A stretch of 43,373 nt of DNA from an uncultured Bacteroidales bacterium (GTDB lineage Bacteria; Bacteroidota; Bacteroidia; Bacteroidales; CHK158-818): positions 1-43,373 of the forward strand of contig CASGEW010000051.1 of assembly GCA_949300615.1 (NCBI GenBank), written 5' to 3'. A program made the translations under genes and the position numbers. Positions 15,974-24,916 of the stretch are shown piece by piece. Below the pieces are notes generated by a model. The model made no database searches and had not been told where the DNA came from. It saw only the letters and a list, made by a program, of their open reading frames with translations. How positions within the stretch are numbered: the stretch's first letter is position 1; the number at the start of each line of letters is the position of its first letter.

Positions 15974-16752
15974 AGCGCGTGTAAAAAATCTTTCAGTAAG
16001 AGGGCACTCATGATGTTGTGTTCCTGATACTCGTTTGTAATTGCTTTGTACATTTTATTGTCTGAGGGGATGTAGAGAACCCCGTCGAGAATGGCTATCT
16101 GGATGGCCTGTACACCCGGAAGGGTCAGGGTAGTGATGGCATCCTCAAATTGCGCATTCTGGTGTCCGCCCGTCTCTGTCAGAAACTTGGTCTCTCCAAT
16201 GATGTACCGGCCGTTGATACGGGCCAGAAAATCGAGCCCTTTTTTCCGTTTATAACCTAAATAGGTTTGGGCGAAAGCCTTCATGGCTTTGTCGCTGGCA
16301 TGGAGGATAGCATCTTCCGTGTTGTATGTAAACAGGTTCAAGGGGACGGGAGTCAACCCCAAGGCTCCTGAATTTACCCATTTTTTGAACATTGGCCCTA
16401 TTTGCCGGTTTGTCTCTTTGGGGGCGGAGCACCTCACGAAAATTTCATCCAGGCTCAATTCATATAATTGGTCGCAGATTCTTTTCAGAAGCTCCGGATT
16501 TCGGTTCAACGCCTTTTTGTCGTGTTTCAGGTAAGCGATGAAACTGTCCTTTATCGGGAACAGTTCGAGTTTCAGCAGGGCAGAAACGAGTGCGGTATTG
16601 TTTTTTGCCTTGAACGCAAGTTCCACCTCTTTCCAGATGTAGGGGTTTATTTTTCTCTTTCCGGAAGGAATGATGGGATAGACATTGAACAGATCGTCCA
16701 AATAGTTGCTTGTGCGGGCGTATTCAATGCTGCGATGGAGCCATTCGTTCAT
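15970..16752 (-). CDS. Type II restriction endonuclease (PD-(D/E)xK type)
   Basis: The 260-residue protein is paired with the methyltransferase. A likely nuclease core is visible as GLDFLARINGRYIIGETKF, with Asp174, Glu187 and Lys189 in the D-x12-E-x-K arrangement that binds Mg2+. The N-terminal half is helical and charged. The type II call combines this motif, its size and the 4-base overlap with a cognate-type methyltransferase. The endonuclease being first means it is translated before its protector, so timing would have to be controlled in another way; no controller gene is seen. A TATATTTG box (16774-16781, minus) precedes it by about 22 bases. Confidence 0.8.
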   Translation of the reverse strand: MNEWLHRSIEYARTSNYLDDLFNVYPIIPSGKRKINPYIWKEVELAFKAKNNTALVSALLKLELFPIKDSFIAYLKHDKKALNRNPELLKRICDQLYELSLDEIFVRCSAPKETNRQIGPMFKKWVNSGALGLTPVPLNLFTYNTEDAILHASDKAMKAFAQTYLGYKRKKGLDFLARINGRYIIGETKFLTETGGHQNAQFEDAITTLTLPGVQAIQIAILDGVLYIPSDNKMYKAITNEYQEHNIMSALLLKDFLHAL

Positions 16753-16773
16753 AACCGGAGTGTTTCATATATG

Positions 16774-16781
16774 CAAATATA
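16774..16781 (-). promoter_or_regulatory. -7 box for the restriction-modification operon
   Basis: Minus-strand TATATTTG, a perfect TAnnTTTG. No good TTTG was found at -33. The region 16753-16919 is shared with the divergent nucleoside phosphorylase gene. Confidence 0.45.
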
Positions 16782-16919
16782 AGATTTTATCTTTACATGG
16801 GTGCAGGGCCATATTGAAAACCGCTCTTTTTTTTGTGGCGTTTTTTGCCCGATATGTTTTTATTGCCCGCAAATAATTCGTATTTTCGTAGCAGTACGAA
16901 CCCTTTAAAGCATATCGTT

Positions 16920-17792
16920 ATGGCAAAGTATTTTCCCGATTCGGAGTTGATTCTGAACGACGATGGTTCTGTGTTTCATCTGCATCTGCATCCCGAGCAA
17001 CTCTCCGATAAAATCATTATGATGGGCGATCCTGCCCGGGTGGATATGGTCGCTTCTTTTTTCGACGAGAAAGAGTGCGATGTAACCCATCGCGAATTCC
17101 ATACCGTTACGGGATGGTACCGGGGGAAACGGATTACGGCTCTCTCGCACGGTATCGGTACCGATAATATCGACATTGTGTTGAACGAGCTCGATGCTTT
17201 GGCCAACATCGATTTAAGAAGCCGTACCGAAAAGGAGGAGTTTCGCCGGTTGACGATGGTTCGGGTGGGTACTTCGGGCGGTTTGCAACCCTATGTGCCG
17301 GTAGGGACGGCCGTTGTTGCCCGTAAATCCATCGGGTTCGACGGTGTCCTGAATTTTTATGCCGGCCGCAATGAGGTGTGCGATTTGCTTTTTGAGGATG
17401 CTTTCTGCCGTCATGTCAATTGGTCGCCGTTGTGGGCTGCCCCTTATGTGGTGGATGCCGATGCCGGTCTGGTCGAGCAGATTTCGCAGGGAGAGATGGT
17501 GATGGGGGCGACGATTTCGGCAAACGGCTTTTACGGGCCGCAGGGCCGGGAGTTGCGGCTTCCACTGGCGGATCCCGATTTGAACGCCAAGATCGCCTCG
17601 TTCCGTTACAACGGTTTGCAGGTTACCAATTACGAGATGGAGAGTTCCGCCCTGGCAGGGTTGGCCCGGTTGATGGGACACCGTGCCATGACCGTGTGCA
17701 GCATCATTGCCAACCGTCTGGCATACGATGCCAATACACAATACCGCGGGTCGGTACAAGAGTTGTTGAAAACCGTTCTGGACCGTATTTAG
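16920..17792 (+). CDS. Nucleoside phosphorylase (uridine phosphorylase-like)
   Basis: The 290-residue PNP/UDP-family enzyme performs phosphorolysis of a nucleoside to base and (deoxy)ribose 1-phosphate. Motifs are IIMMGDPARVDMV (phosphate-binding Gly/Arg), GIGTDNIDIVLNELDAL, RVGTSGGLQP and the ribose/base-binding NYEMESSALAGLARLMGH. I chose the ATG at 16920 (MAKYFPDSEL). The frame reaches back to 16833, but a TATTTTCG box at 16881-16888, one mismatch from the -7 consensus, lies between the two and would place the transcript start after the longer N-terminus. Uridine is the likely substrate by resemblance. Confidence 0.88.
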   Translation: MAKYFPDSELILNDDGSVFHLHLHPEQLSDKIIMMGDPARVDMVASFFDEKECDVTHREFHTVTGWYRGKRITALSHGIGTDNIDIVLNELDALANIDLRSRTEKEEFRRLTMVRVGTSGGLQPYVPVGTAVVARKSIGFDGVLNFYAGRNEVCDLLFEDAFCRHVNWSPLWAAPYVVDADAGLVEQISQGEMVMGATISANGFYGPQGRELRLPLADPDLNAKIASFRYNGLQVTNYEMESSALAGLARLMGHRAMTVCSIIANRLAYDANTQYRGSVQELLKTVLDRI

Positions 17793-18547
17793 CTTGAACG
17801 GGCACGGCGCCTGAACTCGGCACAGGTTATGGCCGTGGCGATTGCCACATTCAACGATTCGGACGTTTCGGTGCCGGGCGGGTAGTTCGGTATGTAGAGT
17901 TTCCTCTCCACGAACGGTTTTATCGCCTCCGAGATGCCGTTCCCTTCGTTGCCCATGACGATTACGCCGTTGGGCGATAATTCCTCCCGGTAAATGTTGT
18001 TCCCTTCTAAAAATGTCCCGTAAACGGGCGTGGGGTATATCTGTCTCAGAAAGTCGGCCAGCGAGGTATAGTGTACCCGTACCCGAGCCAGCGCTCCCAT
18101 GGTGGCCTGTACCGTTTTGGGGTTATAGATGTCGGCACACGTTTCCGAGCAGACGATGTCGCGGATGCCGAACCAGTCGGCTATCCGTACGATGGTTCCC
18201 AGGTTGCCGGGGTCCTGTACCGTATCTAATGCCAATACCAGACAACCTCTTAATGCCTCTATATAGATGGGGTATTCCGGTTTCCGATAGACGGCTATCA
18301 CCTCTTGCGGGTTTTTCAGCAGGGAGCATTTCCGAATCTCCTCCTTGGTGGCGGTGATGGTTTCCCGGGATCGGATGTCGGGATGTTGTTCCAGCCATTG
18401 TTCGGTGGCTACCAGCAGCCGGCAGTCGAAGTGTCGGATCGTATCGTTTACCAGTTTGTTTCCTTCGGCCAAAAAGCAGTCCTCCTCCTCCCGGGCCTTT
18501 TTGGTGTCGAGCGAGCGTATAAACCGTATTTTGTTTTTACTTAGCAT
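17789..18547 (-). CDS. TrmH/SpoU-family RNA 2'-O-methyltransferase
   Basis: The 252-residue SPOUT methyltransferase has an N-terminal substrate-binding domain (about 1-95, with EDCFLAEGNKLVNDT). The knotted catalytic domain shows LDTVQDPGNLGTIVRIADWFG (motif 1), VIVMGNEGNGIS (motif 2) and SESLNVAIATAI (motif 3). It probably methylates a ribose in 23S rRNA or tRNA; RlmB-like family members are nearest in layout. It is convergent with the phosphorylase gene, and the two stops share the four bases TTAG (17789-17792), leaving no room for a terminator. Confidence 0.9.
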   Translation of the reverse strand: MLSKNKIRFIRSLDTKKAREEEDCFLAEGNKLVNDTIRHFDCRLLVATEQWLEQHPDIRSRETITATKEEIRKCSLLKNPQEVIAVYRKPEYPIYIEALRGCLVLALDTVQDPGNLGTIVRIADWFGIRDIVCSETCADIYNPKTVQATMGALARVRVHYTSLADFLRQIYPTPVYGTFLEGNNIYREELSPNGVIVMGNEGNGISEAIKPFVERKLYIPNYPPGTETSESLNVAIATAITCAEFRRRARSS

Positions 18548-18562
18548 CTTTCAGCCGTCAAT

Positions 18563-18913
18563 TTAAAAAAAAGAGTATATCAGGTATCCGAGTAAAATTA
18601 CCCAGAACAGCGTTTTGACGAGCGGATGGATGGAGGGCGAAGAGAAGGTGATCAGATGGGCCTCGACGATGATATCGAGTGGTATCTCCCATTTTCCACA
18701 GACGATTCTCTTGTCGGTCAGCAAAAGGGTTGCCCGTTGGGCGGTAACCCAGTCAGCCCCCTGTTTCACCGTCTTGTCCCGGTTGGAGACAAAACCTTTG
18801 CAGGCATCCGATGCCAGCACCGTTTCGCCCGGGTGGGCCGCTTGAAATCTTCTCTTTACCTTCGAGGCGCCGTAGATAAAATCGATCACTCTTTTGGTCA
18901 TTTGTATTGCCAT
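18563..18913 (-). CDS. Small PH-like-domain protein with C-terminal membrane anchor
   Basis: 116 residues from Met at 18913. A central segment RATLLLTDKRIVCGKWEIPLDIIVEAHL resembles bacterial PH (bPH/GRAM-like) domains, where TDKRI precedes a beta-hairpin. One hydrophobic helix ends the protein (VKTLFWVILLGYLIYSFF). The longer frame from 18937 overlaps the -7 box TATATTTG (18936-18943, minus), and AAAGAGAG stands just before the 18913 ATG, which supports the shorter form. It is 15 bases upstream of the TrmH-family gene on the same strand. Function is unknown. Confidence 0.6.
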   Translation of the reverse strand: MAIQMTKRVIDFIYGASKVKRRFQAAHPGETVLASDACKGFVSNRDKTVKQGADWVTAQRATLLLTDKRIVCGKWEIPLDIIVEAHLITFSSPSIHPLVKTLFWVILLGYLIYSFF

Positions 18914-18950
18914 AGCTCTCTTTTTTAGTAGAAGCAAATATAGGCAAATA

Positions 18951-18982
18951 TTTGCTGTCGCAGGGGATTTTGATTAACTTTG
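18951..18982 (+). promoter_or_regulatory. Bacteroidota promoter for nfo
   Basis: TTTG (18951-18954) and TAACTTTG (18975-18982) are 20 bases apart, 28 bases before the nfo ATG. The divergent PH-like gene has its own TATATTTG on the other strand at 18936-18943. Confidence 0.65.
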
Positions 18983-19010
18983 TTCAGATTACCCTAAAAA
19001 CAGATTCGTT

Positions 19011-19853
19011 ATGAAATATATTGGTGCGCACGTCAGCGCTTCGGGCGGAGTAGAAAATGCTCCGGTCAATGCCCGTTCCATCGGGGCCAGAACCTTTGCG
19101 TTGTTTACCAAGAACCAGCGTCAGTGGAAGTCGCCGGCCCTTTCGCCGCAAAGCATCGAGTTGTTCAAACAGCGGTGTGAAGAATTCGGATTCCGGTTGG
19201 ATATGATTCTTCCCCATGACAGCTATTTGATAAACCTGGGGCATCCCCAGCCGGAGGGTTTGCAAAAGTCGCGCGAAGCCTTTTTAGATGAGATGCAGCG
19301 GTGCGAACAGTTGGGATTGTTGCTGTTGAATTTTCATCCCGGCAGCCACTTGAAGGAGATATCTTTGGACGAATGCCTGAGGCGCATTGCCGAGTCGATT
19401 AACCTGGCCCTCGAAAAGACCGCGGGTGTAACGGCCGTTATCGAGAATACCGCCGGGCAGGGAACGAACGTTGGGTTCGCCTTTGAACACCTGGCCCAGA
19501 TTATAGACCGGGTAGAGGATAAGAGCCGGGTAGGAGTCTGCGTGGATACGTGCCATGCCTTTGCCGCCGGTTACGATCTGTCGGCCCAAGAGATGTTCGA
19601 TCGGGTCTGGGCCGATTTCGATCGGGTTGTAGGATTCTCGTATTTGCGGGGGATGCACCTGAACGATGCCAAGAAAGGGCTTAATTCGCGGGTCGATCGC
19701 CACGAAAGTCTGGGAAAGGGCGTTTTGGGCGCAGAACCTTTCCGCCTGTTGATGAACGATGCGCGTTTCGATAACATCCCGCTGATACTCGAAACCCCCG
19801 ACGAAGCTCTCTGGGCGGAGGAGATCGCCTGGTTGTACGGCTTGGAACAGTGA
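19011..19853 (+). CDS. nfo: Endonuclease IV (AP endonuclease)
   Basis: The 280-residue base-excision repair enzyme cleaves 5' of abasic sites using three metal ions in a TIM barrel. Conserved metal-site segments are all present: [10 protein letters not shown] at the start, NFHPGSHL (metal His), [13 protein letters not shown] (Glu), [15 protein letters not shown] (Asp and His), [23 protein letters not shown] (Asp, His, Asp-x-His) and ILETPDE. Length and motifs are standard, so it is probably active. It stands alone with a good promoter and no obvious terminator. Confidence 0.95.
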   Translation: MKYIGAHVSASGGVENAPVNARSIGARTFALFTKNQRQWKSPALSPQSIELFKQRCEEFGFRLDMILPHDSYLINLGHPQPEGLQKSREAFLDEMQRCEQLGLLLLNFHPGSHLKEISLDECLRRIAESINLALEKTAGVTAVIENTAGQGTNVGFAFEHLAQIIDRVEDKSRVGVCVDTCHAFAAGYDLSAQEMFDRVWADFDRVVGFSYLRGMHLNDAKKGLNSRVDRHESLGKGVLGAEPFRLLMNDARFDNIPLILETPDEALWAEEIAWLYGLEQ

Positions 19854-20233
19854 TCGTAGAAACAATCAGGCCCGTAGGCGATTTGGAGAATGTGTCAGAA
19901 CAAATTCCGAAGCGAGTTATGGAATAAATTCAATCATCGTTCACGATTGTTGTAGCTTCCCTTTGTATCATAATGTCATATTTATATTACGAGCCTTATA
20001 TTATAATTGATTTGGGCAAATTTGAATACATTTTTTAGACAAGTTCCTGAAAACGGCTTGTCTTTACAAGGGGGGGGGAGAGGGATAGATATCGTTATTT
20101 CCAAATTGGGGTAAGTATTACCGATACTACCTTTGAAAGAATCATCCGGTCCAATAGATACCGGCATTTGTCCCCGATAACGCTGACATTATACCGTACA
20201 CGTATATATATCGGCAAAAATATTTGTACGGTA
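19854..20233 (+). other. Non-coding gap with a G9 run
   Basis: The gap lies between convergent genes. It holds a run of nine G (20070-20078) and a 7-bp inverted repeat AGACAAG/CTTGTCT (20037-20043, 20057-20063) without a U-tract. The short frames over it show no protein-like features. No gene is supported. Confidence 0.4.
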
Positions 20234-21994
20234 TTAAAAGTAAAAGATTGTACGTGTTTCTGTTGTTTCGGGCTCGGTCCTGGTAGAAATTTCCTCCCTG
20301 TTGTCCACGCGATTATACCTGATGTATTTCCAGGAGCTATTGACTGTACGTTCGGTCCAATTACCTTGTTGGTCAAAATCAGTGTAAACATATTTACTGG
20401 TAACCTCACTGGAACCATCTTCAAAAGAATATTCACAGACCATTTCTGAGGGGAACTTTTTGTCTCCTTCATATATATATCTTTTTTCTACCGGTTCCTT
20501 GCTCTCAATATAACGGTGCCGGATAACCTTTCCGCTGTTGTCGAACTCATATTCTATGGTTAATTCGAGACCGTTCTCATCTATCTCTTTCCGGAGATTT
20601 CCCTCGCAAACGATATGAAATGGTCCTTCTCCCGTGGCAACAAGGTATTTGGTAGGCGATTGAAAGTTATACTCTATCTCATTGTCAAGTTCGTCCGTAC
20701 GAAGTATGAGGTTTCCATATTCATCAAACCGGAGTTTGCTTGTCCCGCCTTCTGTTACCTCACGCACTCTACCATATAGTCCGTATCCTTGTACGGATGT
20801 AAATCGGGGAGTTTCACCCTGCACGGAAAGGCTCTCCTCTTCTGGTTCCTCATCCGATTCTTCCACATTATCCATATTCCCCACCTCTTCTGCCGCCTTT
20901 TCGTGGTAATTTATCTCACGACGGAAGGTTACCTCGGGTTTTTCACCGGGAGTTGGCGAATAACTCCTCTGATTGCTGATATAGCGGTGAGAAGTCTGCA
21001 ATTCATAGAATTTCAGCATACCATGATATTGGTCGAGATTATCGGGCAGAGTTATCCGGAGCGTTGTCCAGTTATCGTTGCTGTCATATTCATAACTGTA
21101 ATGAACCGTGAATTTTGTCTGTCCAATGGGATTCCCATTATTCCCCCCTTGGATATAGTATCCGCCTTCATATTCCCATGTTTCGATATCCCCATTGCTA
21201 TTATATATGTAACGACTCCGGCAGATGATGGTATCTTGTAGTTCACCCCTGATGAAGAATGCTATTTTTTCCAGTTTCTCGGTACACAGATTGTCGGTAT
21301 AAGAATAAGTGCAGACAGAAGGGAGATCAATTACATCATATTCCGGATTAATGAAGTCTTCCATCATGGGATTATTCGTCGTAGGAGCTTCCGTACGTAC
21401 CAGTCGCCCGAGTGTATCGAATTCCATGATCCCTGCTTTTGAGAATTGCTTATACAAGTAATCATCACCTATAATGGGTTCAATCTTTTTCAGCGTTCCG
21501 TCTTCATAATAACTATACGAATGTTCAGCCACACCAACCGCATTGTTGGTAAGGCTCACCAGACGGTTGTTCCTGTACCTGAATTGTTGGTTTCCATTGG
21601 TTTGGTTTTCCAAAAAAGGGTTGTGGACAATGCCTTCCAATCGGCCATGGTCGTCGTAAGAAAACGCCGTTAATGAAGGCATTTCATTTGACATACCCCA
21701 AAATAACAGTTTCCCGGTGTTCATGAACTGATACAAGAAATAGATTTCTTGTCCAAACTCTTGAATACCTGTAAAATATTTCACGTCTGAGGGATTCCCT
21801 CTCAATCCCATCTTTGACCAATCGGTCGGATAGTTTACAAAATAAGGGAAATAGGAGGTCAGGTTCTTATCTATTTCAAGCGGATTGTAATACAAGTATA
21901 GAGGTGTGTAGGGTTTATCTTTCTCAATATTACCCGAACATCCCAATAGAACGGTTATCAGTACAAAGCCAAACACGAAGTTGATGGTTCGCAT
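20234..21994 (-). CDS. Large lipoprotein with YD-repeat-like segments
   Basis: 586 residues. The N-terminus FVLITVLLGCSGN has a good lipobox (LLGC), so it should be lipid-anchored and exported. The body has several tyrosine- and glycine-rich strands reminiscent of RHS/YD repeats, such as FSYDDHGRLEGI, YSYYEDGTLKKI, FDEYGNLILRTD and YEFDNSGKVIRHRYI. An acidic linker rich in Glu lies around residues 375-395. There is no toxin-like C-terminus, so it is not a classical RHS toxin. Composition is more AT-rich than its neighbours. Function is unknown; surface or periplasmic binding is a guess. Confidence 0.7.
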   Translation of the reverse strand: MRTINFVFGFVLITVLLGCSGNIEKDKPYTPLYLYYNPLEIDKNLTSYFPYFVNYPTDWSKMGLRGNPSDVKYFTGIQEFGQEIYFLYQFMNTGKLLFWGMSNEMPSLTAFSYDDHGRLEGIVHNPFLENQTNGNQQFRYRNNRLVSLTNNAVGVAEHSYSYYEDGTLKKIEPIIGDDYLYKQFSKAGIMEFDTLGRLVRTEAPTTNNPMMEDFINPEYDVIDLPSVCTYSYTDNLCTEKLEKIAFFIRGELQDTIICRSRYIYNSNGDIETWEYEGGYYIQGGNNGNPIGQTKFTVHYSYEYDSNDNWTTLRITLPDNLDQYHGMLKFYELQTSHRYISNQRSYSPTPGEKPEVTFRREINYHEKAAEEVGNMDNVEESDEEPEEESLSVQGETPRFTSVQGYGLYGRVREVTEGGTSKLRFDEYGNLILRTDELDNEIEYNFQSPTKYLVATGEGPFHIVCEGNLRKEIDENGLELTIEYEFDNSGKVIRHRYIESKEPVEKRYIYEGDKKFPSEMVCEYSFEDGSSEVTSKYVYTDFDQQGNWTERTVNSSWKYIRYNRVDNREEISTRTEPETTETRTIFYF

Positions 21995-22021
21995 ATTTTT
22001 TGATATTTAATAAGGTGGTTA

Positions 22022-22514
22022 TATGTGGAATAGAAAAGACAAATGTTTCAACAGCAGCTGTTTTTATGATAGAAAATAATCTCTATTGAACTTGCTAAAA
22101 ATTTCATCACAAAAATATGCAAAAACCACAACAATAAGCAACGTTCAATGTTTTTCTTTTTTATTATCACCCCATAACAACGATTTAAAATCATTGATAC
22201 ATCTTTTAAAAGTACGTTGAAGAAGTATATTATTGGGGTTTCTTGTTACGTCCGGATTTCTGTGTTGGTCTTGTTTGTAATTTATTCTGTAATAAATAGA
22301 TATGTGTATTAAGAGTCCCTTTTATAAGGCCCTATTTATGGCTTTCCCCAAACTTTTTAAGAGGATATATATTTATTTTATTGCACATCCAATATAGAGT
22401 GTTTGCAACAACCTTCTTCGCTTGAAGGATGTATATAACTTTTGGCGGGGATGCAATCGGGTGGAAATGTCGGTCGGATGTTTTTTCGTAATGTAGTGTA
22501 ATGCTACTTCGGGC
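22022..22514 (-). other. Long AT-rich intergenic region
   Basis: Nearly 500 bases separate the YD-repeat lipoprotein from the terminator of the sugar-kinase gene. I found no convincing ORF, repeat or consensus promoter. Small frames lack family features or start inside the terminator hairpin. It presumably includes the promoter of the lipoprotein gene. Confidence 0.4.
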
Positions 22515-22517
22515 ATA

Positions 22518-22551
22518 AAAAATCCTGCCGAACATTTTAGGCAGGATTTTT
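22518..22551 (-). terminator. Terminator of the NahK-like kinase gene
   Basis: AAAAATCCTGCC (22518-22529) and GGCAGGATTTTT (22540-22551) form a perfect 12-bp stem with a 10-base loop and U/A-rich flanks on both strands, 17 bases after the stop. Confidence 0.85.
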
Positions 22552-22568
22552 CATATAGCCGGTTGTCT

Positions 22569-23660
22569 TTATGCTGTCATCAAACTTTTTATATAGGCAG
22601 ACATCTCGTTTTCGTGGGCTTCGATGCTTTGCAGCAGTTTGAATTGGGCCAGCGACCGTTGCCAGTTGTGTTCGGGATGCTTTATTTTGTAGTAGTGGTC
22701 TCCATCGAGGTAGTCCGTCAGGAAACGTACCGTTTGCATATAGGTGAGCAGTTTGGCCCCGAATGGGAGGTTTTCGGTCTCGATGGGCAGCAGGAATGAT
22801 TTGGCACTTTCGATGTACCCTTTGGCATACGATTTGAAAATCTCCATGTTCAGGTTTACGTTATCCAAGTTTTCGTCATCTTCGGCTCCGGTGTTCCCGG
22901 CGGTTCGGATGAAATCGCCGAAGTCTGACAACACGTAACCCGGCATGGTCGTATCGAGGTCGATTACACACAACACCTGTCCGTTTTCATCGAAGAGCAT
23001 GTTGTTCACCTTTGTGTCGCAATGGTTGATGCGTTTGGGTAGTTTCCCTTCCCGGTGCAGCCGTTCGGCTTTACACATTTCGTAAGCGCGTTGCATCAAC
23101 TCGTCTATCAGCCATTGGGCTTTCTTTACTCGTCCTTCGGGGTCGCGGGCAACGGTTTCCTTAAATGCCTCTAAGCGGGTCTCCATGTTGTGGAAGTTGG
23201 GAATTGTCTCTCCCAGCGGTTCGCCCGGGATATCCACCAGCATGGATTGGAAATCGCCGAACGCTTTTCCCGTGTAGTATGCAAATTCGGGTGTAACGGC
23301 TTCGTAGGTCTTTACCCTGGGGATGAGTACGGTTATGCGCCAGTAGTTTTCGCCGTCGAAATGGTACAGTTTCCCGTCCCGAGCCGGAATGATGCGCAGG
23401 GTTTTCCGCTCGATGTCCGTTTCGCCGCGTGCGGCCAGTTTGGTACGGATGTGGTCGGTAACCCGTTGTATGTTGCGTTGGAGCAGGTCAACGTCTTTGA
23501 ATATGGCGTGGTTTATCCGTTGCAGTACATAATCCGGTGCATCCTCTTCCTGGGTAATCACCTTGAACGTGTCGTTTATCAATCCGTTCCCCAGCGGAGC
23601 AATTTCGGCAACAGTCCCTTCGATGTCGAACTGGTTTACAATATCTTCTTTGTTTATCAT
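22569..23660 (-). CDS. APH-fold sugar kinase (N-acetylhexosamine 1-kinase-like)
   Basis: The 363-residue protein has the aminoglycoside-phosphotransferase kinase fold. Signs are an N-terminal nucleotide-binding lobe (PLGNGLINDTFKV, then YVLQRIN with the ATP Lys/Gln region), the catalytic loop RINHCDTKVNNMLFD (HxDxxxxN) and the metal motif CVIDLDTTMPG. Bacteroidota members close to bifidobacterial NahK phosphorylate N-acetylglucosamine or N-acetylgalactosamine at C1 in mucin or glycan salvage. The match is to layout and motifs, so the actual sugar is not proven. It is monocistronic, with its own promoter and terminator. Confidence 0.75.
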   Translation of the reverse strand: MINKEDIVNQFDIEGTVAEIAPLGNGLINDTFKVITQEEDAPDYVLQRINHAIFKDVDLLQRNIQRVTDHIRTKLAARGETDIERKTLRIIPARDGKLYHFDGENYWRITVLIPRVKTYEAVTPEFAYYTGKAFGDFQSMLVDIPGEPLGETIPNFHNMETRLEAFKETVARDPEGRVKKAQWLIDELMQRAYEMCKAERLHREGKLPKRINHCDTKVNNMLFDENGQVLCVIDLDTTMPGYVLSDFGDFIRTAGNTGAEDDENLDNVNLNMEIFKSYAKGYIESAKSFLLPIETENLPFGAKLLTYMQTVRFLTDYLDGDHYYKIKHPEHNWQRSLAQFKLLQSIEAHENEMSAYIKSLMTA

Positions 23661-23689
23661 TGTAGAAAGTCTTAAAAGTTAATGTTTGG

Positions 23690-23720
23690 CGAATATACGA
23701 TAATTCATTCGAAAATCAAA
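23690..23720 (-). promoter_or_regulatory. Promoter for the NahK-like kinase gene
   Basis: Minus-strand TATATTCG (complement of 23690-23697, one mismatch) with TTTG (complement of 23717-23720) 19 bases upstream. Confidence 0.55.
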
Positions 23721-23769
23721 TTTGTTTGGGTTGAATCGGTTTAGAAAGACCCTAACTGCTCGGTGGTTG

Positions 23770-24903
23770 CTATTGTGAAACGCCAGTCTGTAAATCTTTT
23801 TCCAGCAGGATGGCGGGCCATTGGGTAAACCGGACGAAATCCGCTTCTGCCGGATGCCCTTTGTAGGGCAGGAAATGGTGGGTTTTCGAGCGGCTGTCGT
23901 TTCGCCAGAAAACGATTAGGGAAACCGGGTTGTTCTCTAAGGCAGGACGTACCTCTTCGGTAAAATAGGTAGGATAGTTTACCCCCTCAATGCCCGTTTC
24001 GGTGATGCCGCAGGGCTTTTGTTTCTGTACCGAGAGCTCTGCTATGGCTTTAACATTCGAAGCGAACGCTTTTTTGTTCCGGCCGTGGTAACAGTCCATC
24101 CCGATAAAGTCCACCAGCTTGTCTCCGGGCCACCGGTAGGTGAGGCGTGCCTGGGTGTCGGGATAGACCTCGTCCATTTGCGGAGAGATGGCATAGATCA
24201 TTTGATGGATTCCTTTCTCGTCTCTCAGGTAACGGAGGGTAAATTTCCACAAAGCGAGGAATTCTTCGTCCGTGGCGCATTTGCTGCCCCACCAGTTCCA
24301 GGATTGGGTATGTTCGTGCCAGGGCCGGAAAATAAACGGGATGGGTTTCCCCTGTTCGTCGGTCAGCGAGAGGATGTACGCGGCCAGGCGGTCTAACCAG
24401 GTTTTGAACGTGGCGTTCAGCGGAGAACCCTCTTGAATGATTTCGCGGACGACGGTATTGTCTGAATTGTCCCACGATGTCCCTTGGGGATAGGGGCTTC
24501 CGGGAGCGTATGTCTTGGGATTGTCCACGTGCCAACACATCATAATGGTTTGCCCGCGTTGGTAGGCGTACCGGATCAGCTCGCGCATCTTGTCGAAAGG
24601 AATACCGTTGATGTTCTTTTCAGCGTTGTGTTCTATTTTGCCGAAATCCATGCTGCATACGGCCGGATGGCTTCCTGTCATCTCTTTTACGTCCGATTTG
24701 CCGGGAGTATCCCTCCAACCGTGTCCGTAGGCTAGGGCGTCGTGATGCCCCAGCAGGATGTGCCTGCTCTTTTGCGTTTCGAGCAGGTATTGGTACAGTG
24801 CTTTTGTCTCGGGGGTGGCTTGTGAATCTGTTGCGATCTCCTGTGCTTGAATACAGCATATAGTACAGAAGAGAAACAGGAGAATAAAAAGATGTTTTGT
24901 CAT
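23770..24903 (-). CDS. Glycoside hydrolase family 26 (beta-mannanase-like)
   Basis: The 377-residue exported enzyme has a signal peptide (about 1-20, FLFCTICCIQAQ). GH26 clan-A signatures are present: LLGHHDALAYGHGW (51-63), MMCWHVDNP, the acid/base Glu197 in FRPWHEH, and the nucleophile Glu302 in CGITETGIEG. Family members hydrolyse beta-1,4-mannan, and some are exo-acting mannobiose-releasing enzymes. There is no SusC/SusD pair or other polysaccharide-utilisation gene beside it, so it is not part of a visible locus. It starts 13 bases after the Nudix gene and may share its transcript. Confidence 0.9.
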   Translation of the reverse strand: MTKHLFILLFLFCTICCIQAQEIATDSQATPETKALYQYLLETQKSRHILLGHHDALAYGHGWRDTPGKSDVKEMTGSHPAVCSMDFGKIEHNAEKNINGIPFDKMRELIRYAYQRGQTIMMCWHVDNPKTYAPGSPYPQGTSWDNSDNTVVREIIQEGSPLNATFKTWLDRLAAYILSLTDEQGKPIPFIFRPWHEHTQSWNWWGSKCATDEEFLALWKFTLRYLRDEKGIHQMIYAISPQMDEVYPDTQARLTYRWPGDKLVDFIGMDCYHGRNKKAFASNVKAIAELSVQKQKPCGITETGIEGVNYPTYFTEEVRPALENNPVSLIVFWRNDSRSKTHHFLPYKGHPAEADFVRFTQWPAILLEKDLQTGVSQ

Positions 24904-24916
24904 AATATGGATAATA

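Noticed and set aside
20070..20078. Phase-variable switch of the YD-repeat lipoprotein
   Set aside because: The tract lies downstream of the stop and outside the frame, so length changes would not alter the protein as read.
19982..20167. Possible 61-residue protein through the G9 tract
   Set aside because: Low-complexity Pro run from the G tract, no start context and no family resemblance.
22332..22535. Possible 67-residue protein
   Set aside because: Its start lies within the terminator hairpin of the neighbouring gene, and the sequence lacks any family or membrane feature.
23770..24903. Polysaccharide utilisation locus around GH26
   Set aside because: No SusC, SusD or regulator gene lies nearby; the neighbours are a Nudix protein and a sugar kinase with its own promoter.
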